This document shows, piece by piece, positions 13,908 through 17,139 of a DNA stretch of 17,139 bases. The DNA comes from Chloroflexota bacterium. GTDB lineage: Bacteria; Chloroflexota; UBA5177; JANWHV01. Where the stretch lies: NCBI GenBank assembly GCA_025924845.1, contig JAICHN010000055.1:1-17139 (forward strand). Direction: 5' to 3'. Each line of letters begins with the position of its first letter. The stretch's first letter is position 1. The translations under genes were made by a program, and so were the position numbers. The notes below the pieces were generated by a model. That model did not search any database, was not told the origin of the DNA, and was given only the letters and a program-made list of their open reading frames with translations.

Positions 13908-14632
13908 ATTCATCCGTGGTTCCGTCCGGTTCACCTGTGCCGCGAGCACCGCTACGGTCGGCCTGGAAAGCCCCTTGCGGGATTCTTCCTTTTTTCGAGC
14001 CCGACCCGTACGAATCGGTCCCGACGGCGCGCTATAACGGAACCCCGAGACTCTGTACCACCCCTGCGCGGTTTTGGGAACGAGCGGTGGTGGGTTGCCT
14101 CGTGCGACACGGCAGTTGGTCGTGGTCGATACGGTAGCCGGGCATCCCACGCGCCCGGTCCACCCCTATCTATTCGGCGGCACCCGTTTTCCTCGATCCT
14201 CCCCCATCCCGATGCTTTCGCTACCACGATGCGAGCGGTCGATTTCAAGAGTACCGGTGCGGATTTCGTACCTCCCGCGCGAACTCGTCATTACCAGCGG
14301 ATGCGTGTTACAATACACCGTCCTTTGGACGAATGCCGGCAAGTTCTCCACCATTCTCCCGATTTCTCGCGAATTCCCCACCAACAGCGCGCTCACTATC
14401 CACATGGGCTATTGGCTGAGGGGGAACGCGCGCCTATCGTGTGATGTGTGGATAACCCGTGACAAGAGGAATGCTCAGGCCGTTAGAGCTGAGGCAGTCA
14501 GTATGGGAGCGGGCCGCCGGGCGGCATTCATCTTGTGGACATTCATCCTAGAGACACCATGCACCATCCATAATGAGTATGACAACGGTTATAGATCACG
14601 CAAGGGGGCGGCTCGAAGGCCGATCAGGAATA
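13908..14632. other. ~725-bp non-coding region between the LuxR and GH130 genes
   Basis: Open frames exist on both strands (for example 14074-14796), but their translations are rich in Arg, Pro and Ser, show no domain pattern and have no ribosome site, so none is called. Structures seen are two CATTCATC direct repeats (14525-14547) and two DnaA-box-like 9-mers (14396-14404, 14447-14455). CATAAT at 14567-14572 could be the -10 of the GH130 gene. Confidence 0.5.
14525..14547 (+). repeat. short direct repeats upstream of the GH130 gene
   Basis: CATTCATC occurs at 14525-14532 and again at 14540-14547, with a 15-bp period, and once more at 13907-13914 near the LuxR promoter. Direct repeats are what MalT-like activators usually bind, so these are candidate sites for the adjacent LAL regulator. 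The motif is short and chance occurrence is possible. Confidence 0.3.
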
Positions 14633-15727
14633 ATGATCATTTCATCGTCTATCGCGTTCACCGTCGAGCGCCTTGGCTTGCTGATGGCGCCGGCGCCCGA
14701 GGATCCCCGCGAAGCCGAGGGGGTACTCAATCCGGCCGGTGTTGCCGGGCCGGATGGGCACTATTATCTCTTCCCTCGCTGTGTCGGCGCCGGTAACTAT
14801 TCCCGGATCGGCGTGGCGCGCGTGCTGCGCGACGACCAGGGTAGGCCGGTCGGCGTCGAACGTCTCGGTATGGCGCTCGAACCGATCGAGCCCTACGAGA
14901 TCGCCGGACCAGGCATGGGAGGTTGTGAGGATCCTCGCGTTACCTACCTGGCCTGTGCCGATACCTACATCATGGCCTACGCCGCCCTCGGTCCGGGCGG
15001 GGCGCGCGTCGCTCTTGCCTCTTCGCGCGATCTGCGTACCTGGGAGCGGCACGGCCTGATCGACTTCGCTCCGGAGCAGGGCGTCGATTTCAATCGATTC
15101 GTCAATAAAGATGCCATGCTCTTGCCCGGCCCCGTAGTGGGCCCTGATGGAACCCTGGCTCTGGCCTTCCTGCACCGCCCGATCTATGAAACCTGGCACG
15201 AGGCGGAGGCGCGATATGGTCCGGCCCCCTTGCCCACTGGGGCGCAGGATAACTTGCCCAGCATCTGGATCTCCTACTGCCCTTTAAGCGATCTAGGATG
15301 GTTGACCGACCGGACGCCGCCTCGGTTCACCCAGCATCATCTGCTGGCGCGGCCGGAATCGGCCTGGGAGGCCTATAGGATCGGCGGCGGCACGGTGCCC
15401 GTGCATACGCCGGCCGGTTGGCTGACCTTCTATCATGGGGTCTGCCTCAGTGAGGAGGGTGGGCGCTGTTATCAGGCCGGGTTTCTGTTGCTCGATCGCG
15501 ACGATCCCCGGCGCATTCTGGCTCGCTCCGATGTACCACTCTTCGGCCCCGAGACGATCGATGAGCGGATCGGGATGGTGAGCAACGTGGTTTTTCCCAC
15601 CGCGGTAGAGGAACGGAACGGCGGCCTGGACGTCTATTACGGAATGGCGGACAGTCGGATCGGCGTGGTCCACCTGGCGCCGACCACCAGCGTCGCGGCC
15701 GACCAGGCCAACGAGTTTGCCGCGTGA
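14633..15727 (+). CDS. GH130 family glycoside phosphorylase/hydrolase (mannoside-type)
   Basis: A 364-residue five-bladed beta-propeller enzyme of GH130, whose members split beta-mannosides with phosphate, releasing mannose 1-phosphate, or in some subgroups by hydrolysis. Family marks are RLGLLMAP and GVLNPAGV near the start, GGCEDPRVTYL (97-107) with Asp100 as the expected catalytic acid, NKDAMLLP (158-165), SNVVFPTA and YYGMADSRIGVVHLAP near the end. The frame also has ATGs at 14573 and 14579; the ATG at 14633 is chosen because CAGGAA lies just before it, homologs start close to this point, and the possible -10 at 14567 would put the mRNA start beyond 14573. No signal peptide is seen, so it is cytoplasmic. 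It is divergent from the LAL regulator across a long gap. Without transporter genes nearby the exact substrate is open. Confidence 0.88.
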   Translation: MIISSSIAFTVERLGLLMAPAPEDPREAEGVLNPAGVAGPDGHYYLFPRCVGAGNYSRIGVARVLRDDQGRPVGVERLGMALEPIEPYEIAGPGMGGCEDPRVTYLACADTYIMAYAALGPGGARVALASSRDLRTWERHGLIDFAPEQGVDFNRFVNKDAMLLPGPVVGPDGTLALAFLHRPIYETWHEAEARYGPAPLPTGAQDNLPSIWISYCPLSDLGWLTDRTPPRFTQHHLLARPESAWEAYRIGGGTVPVHTPAGWLTFYHGVCLSEEGGRCYQAGFLLLDRDDPRRILARSDVPLFGPETIDERIGMVSNVVFPTAVEERNGGLDVYYGMADSRIGVVHLAPTTSVAADQANEFAA

Positions 15728-15780
15728 CAGGGCGCTACGACCCACGGTAAGCATCGCGAATGGTCGGTAAGTCCGGGCCT

Positions 15781-16164
15781 TCAGATACCCACCTGATCCG
15801 AGGGTCTGAATCGCATTGCCGACCATATCGCATCGATCGATATCAGGGTCACCCCGATCAGTCCTCGTTTGCTGAGCAGTTCCCAGAGAATGTCGCGATT
15901 GAGATCGGTATTTGCCTTTAAGCCACCCTTTGGATAGCTGATCCAGAGCACACCGCCGGGCTTGAGGGCACGTTCGGCTTCCGGGATGAGACGCGCAACT
16001 TCCGCCTGATCCTTGACAAACAGTTGCACGACATCGCACCCAGCCTCCAGCGCGGCATGCCGCTCGTCAACCATGGTTACGCCGTCCGGCAATGGCCCAA
16101 GATCGCCAAGATACCGCGGCGGTGCATTCATGACCGTCAAACGCCGACCAGGCTTAATCAGCAA
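15781..16164 (-). CDS. DUF3052-like protein, start codon uncertain
   Basis: The frame reads 127 codons from a TTG at 16164. The pattern LLIKPGRRLTVMNAP, DVVQLFVKDQAEVARLIPEA, LKPGGVLWISYPKG and IDAIWSAMRFRP is that of short proteins annotated as DUF3052, which resemble a cut-down methyltransferase fold without a clear SAM-binding loop; function is unknown. There is no ATG or GTG at the proper position. Family-like sequence (AWKVEAPAIGSLVKK) runs on upstream of the TTG right up to the TGA that ends the ferritin-like gene, in the same frame, 25 codons away. Possible starts are this TTG, a CTG at codon -5, or stop read-through from the ferritin gene. No good ribosome site is seen. It faces the GH130 gene tail to tail across 53 bp. 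Confidence 0.7.
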   Translation of the reverse strand: MLIKPGRRLTVMNAPPRYLGDLGPLPDGVTMVDERHAALEAGCDVVQLFVKDQAEVARLIPEAERALKPGGVLWISYPKGGLKANTDLNRDILWELLSKRGLIGVTLISIDAIWSAMRFRPSDQVGI

Positions 16165-16239
16165 TTTCTTTACCAGCGATCCGATGGCCGGCGCTTCAAC
16201 TTTCCAGGCATTGCCCGCAAGGGAAACCGTCGACCGGGA

Positions 16240-16740
16240 TCAAGAGGCCGCGGCGGCTCTTTGTGGTCCCTGCCCTTCGCGCCGACGCGGATCGGGCACC
16301 ACACCAAGTGCCGTCGCCAGATCGATCTGGTGATCCTGCTCTTGCTTGACCAGCCCTTGCAGCACCTCCGCCAGGGCGAATTCCCCCAACTCCTGTGCCT
16401 GCACGATGCGCTCTCGGTAGTTCCGCACCGTCTCGTCCTCAGCCTGCAGGTCAAACCACAGCATGTCTTCATTATTCTCTGACACCTGTACGGCTTTGGG
16501 AGTGTGGACAGGATATGCCCCGAAGAAATCGAGTTGTTTGGCTACCGCCAGAGCATGATCCAGTTCCTGATGAGCATGCTTTTCAAGCTCGGCCGCAATG
16601 TCCATGTAGCGCGCGCCGTCAAGCTTCTGGCTAAAGATGACGTACTGAATGATCGCCTTATACTCACGTGCCAGATCCTCTTGAAGACCCTGGATCAGCT
16701 TCTCACGTTTCGCGTTATCGGCGTTGTTGTCGGCGGCCAT
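16240..16740 (-). CDS. ferritin-like diiron protein (bacterioferritin type)
   Basis: A 166-residue four-helix protein of the ferritin-like superfamily, expected to oxidise and store iron or remove peroxide in the cytoplasm. Diiron ligands are in place: Glu26 in AREYKAIIQY, Glu59 and His62 in HQELDHA, an acidic ligand around 101-103 in QAEDETVRNY, and Glu134 and His137 in KQEQDHQ. The spacings (36 residues from Glu26 to His62, and the two ExxH motifs) agree with bacterioferritin. No obvious heme-ligand Met equivalent was assigned. The tail after 148 (DPRRREGQGPQRAAAAS) is charged, then Ala-rich. The open frame reaches 17100, but GAGAGGAAG precedes the ATG at 16740 and the sequence before it is not protein-like. 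The DUF3052-like ORF follows in the same frame. Confidence 0.85.
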   Translation of the reverse strand: MAADNNADNAKREKLIQGLQEDLAREYKAIIQYVIFSQKLDGARYMDIAAELEKHAHQELDHALAVAKQLDFFGAYPVHTPKAVQVSENNEDMLWFDLQAEDETVRNYRERIVQAQELGEFALAEVLQGLVKQEQDHQIDLATALGVVPDPRRREGQGPQRAAAAS

Positions 16741-16800
16741 GCGGCACTTCCTCTCTAGGGTAGGCGGTTCAGTCGCGCCATATATCCGGTCTCTCACCTG

Positions 16801-16809
16801 AGTGTAGCA
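16801..16809 (-). promoter_or_regulatory. extended -10 promoter of the ferritin-like gene
   Basis: On the - strand TGCTACACT matches TGnTATAAT with two hexamer mismatches, placing the start of transcription near 16794 and giving a leader of about 54 nt. CTCA-GG-TGAG just downstream is a small inverted repeat that could be an operator. No Fur- or PerR-like box was recognised. Confidence 0.35.
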
Positions 16810-17139
16810 CCGCACTATTACGCGATCCACGCTCCCCCGGCCCCGCGAATGTGCCTCGCGTTTGTGGAAGCGATGCCGGCCGGCTTCGCGGCCACGACCC
16901 GCGCTCCTAGAGCGCGAAGCGCGCCTGGCGCTTACCGACCGCGCGTTCGCTCTTGCTCTGCTGCCGGCCAACGCACCCAGGGATGGCCTCACAACGGTGC
17001 CGGGGCGCTTCGACAACGTCGCGGCCCGGGTCAAGGCCCGCCGCGACGGAGTGGAGTGGGGGGGGGCGGCGCCCGACCACAAGCGCCGGCGATGGGGCAA
17101 TAGGCCCGCGCCCCATAGGTCGAGGCCGCCGCGGCCCCC
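16810..17139. other. non-coding or unrecognised end of window
   Basis: This very G+C-rich stretch has no gene I can support. It contains a palindrome GCGCTC-CTA-GAGCGC (16901-16915) and a run of nine G (17058-17066), a likely place for sequencing or assembly error. Open frames here are Arg/Pro-rich and lack ribosome sites; a partial gene running out of the window cannot be excluded. Confidence 0.4.

Noticed and set aside
13788..14150. 121-codon N-terminal extension of the LuxR-type regulator
   Set aside because: Residues are Arg/Pro-rich with no domain pattern, and GGAGG 6 nt before the ATG at 13787 plus an extended -10 at 13825-13833 place the start downstream.
14396..14455. Chromosome or plasmid replication origin
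   Set aside because: Only one perfect DnaA-box 9-mer and one near-match, no A+T-rich unwinding region and no dnaA, dnaN or rep gene; one 9-mer match by chance in 17 kb is not rare.
14074..14796. 240-codon open frame on the + strand overlapping the GH130 start
   Set aside because: No family pattern and no ribosome site, and it overlaps a clear GH130 gene in another frame.
16741..17100. N-terminal extension of the ferritin-like protein
   Set aside because: The sequence is not protein-like, and a ribosome site and family start support the ATG at 16740.
1..17139. CRISPR arrays, tRNA or rRNA genes, transposase genes
   Set aside because: No regularly spaced repeats, no cloverleaf with a T-loop outside coding sequence, no rRNA-like stretches and no DDE or HUH transposase motifs were seen on reading.

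Overview
This is a 17.1-kb window of high-G+C DNA that looks like an accessory part of a Chloroflexota chromosome (Ktedonobacteria/Thermomicrobia-like). The assignment rests on gene content: a Uma2-family nuclease, a very large MalT/LAL-type LuxR regulator with an extra N-terminal domain, CcdC-like membrane proteins, a small conserved 'KGHLDxxWSEWFDGL' protein and a GH130 phosphorylase. No rRNA, tRNA, CRISPR array or transposase was seen. The taxonomic call is inference; no marker gene is present.

Layout. 1-2371 (+): the 3' part of a PQQ-dependent dehydrogenase related to membrane glucose dehydrogenase, followed closely by an alpha/beta hydrolase. 2434-3099 (+): a Uma2-type PD-(D/E)XK protein with its own extended -10 promoter. 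3137-3174: a strong hairpin that can terminate transcription from both sides. 3182-5660 (-): a two-gene operon in which a secernin/C69-type Ntn hydrolase is followed 7 nt later by a phytanoyl-CoA-dioxygenase-like Fe(II)/2OG oxygenase. 5767-6190: non-coding divergent region with a 134-bp MITE-like palindrome. 6191-8533 (+): a MarR repressor and a DHA2-type MFS exporter in one operon. The MarR promoter appears to give a leaderless mRNA and carries a perfect 14-bp palindrome over its -10. 8596-8744: a second copy of the promoter/leader sequence found upstream of the secernin gene.

8860-13787 (-): in transcription order, a 1036-aa LuxR/MalT ATPase regulator, two paralogous CcdC-like (DUF1453-like) membrane proteins separated by a perfect 18-bp hairpin, a hairpin-rich spacer and the small conserved protein. 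13834-14632: about 800 bp with no credible gene, containing hairpins and short direct repeats. 14633-15727 (+): a GH130 mannoside phosphorylase-like enzyme. 15781-16740 (-): a bacterioferritin-type diiron protein followed, in the same reading frame after one TGA, by a DUF3052-like ORF with no ATG or GTG start. The last 330 bp hold no supported gene.

The functional units are small and mostly independent: sugar/alcohol oxidation with a hydrolase, a MarR-controlled efflux pump, a LAL regulator with membrane proteins, mannoside phosphorolysis, and iron/oxidative-stress handling. The features most worth checking are the ~150-bp direct repeats that flank the marR-MFS block and supply the secernin promoter, start codon and propeptide; the leaderless self-repressing marR promoter; the in-frame TGA between ferritin and DUF3052; and the MITE-like element.
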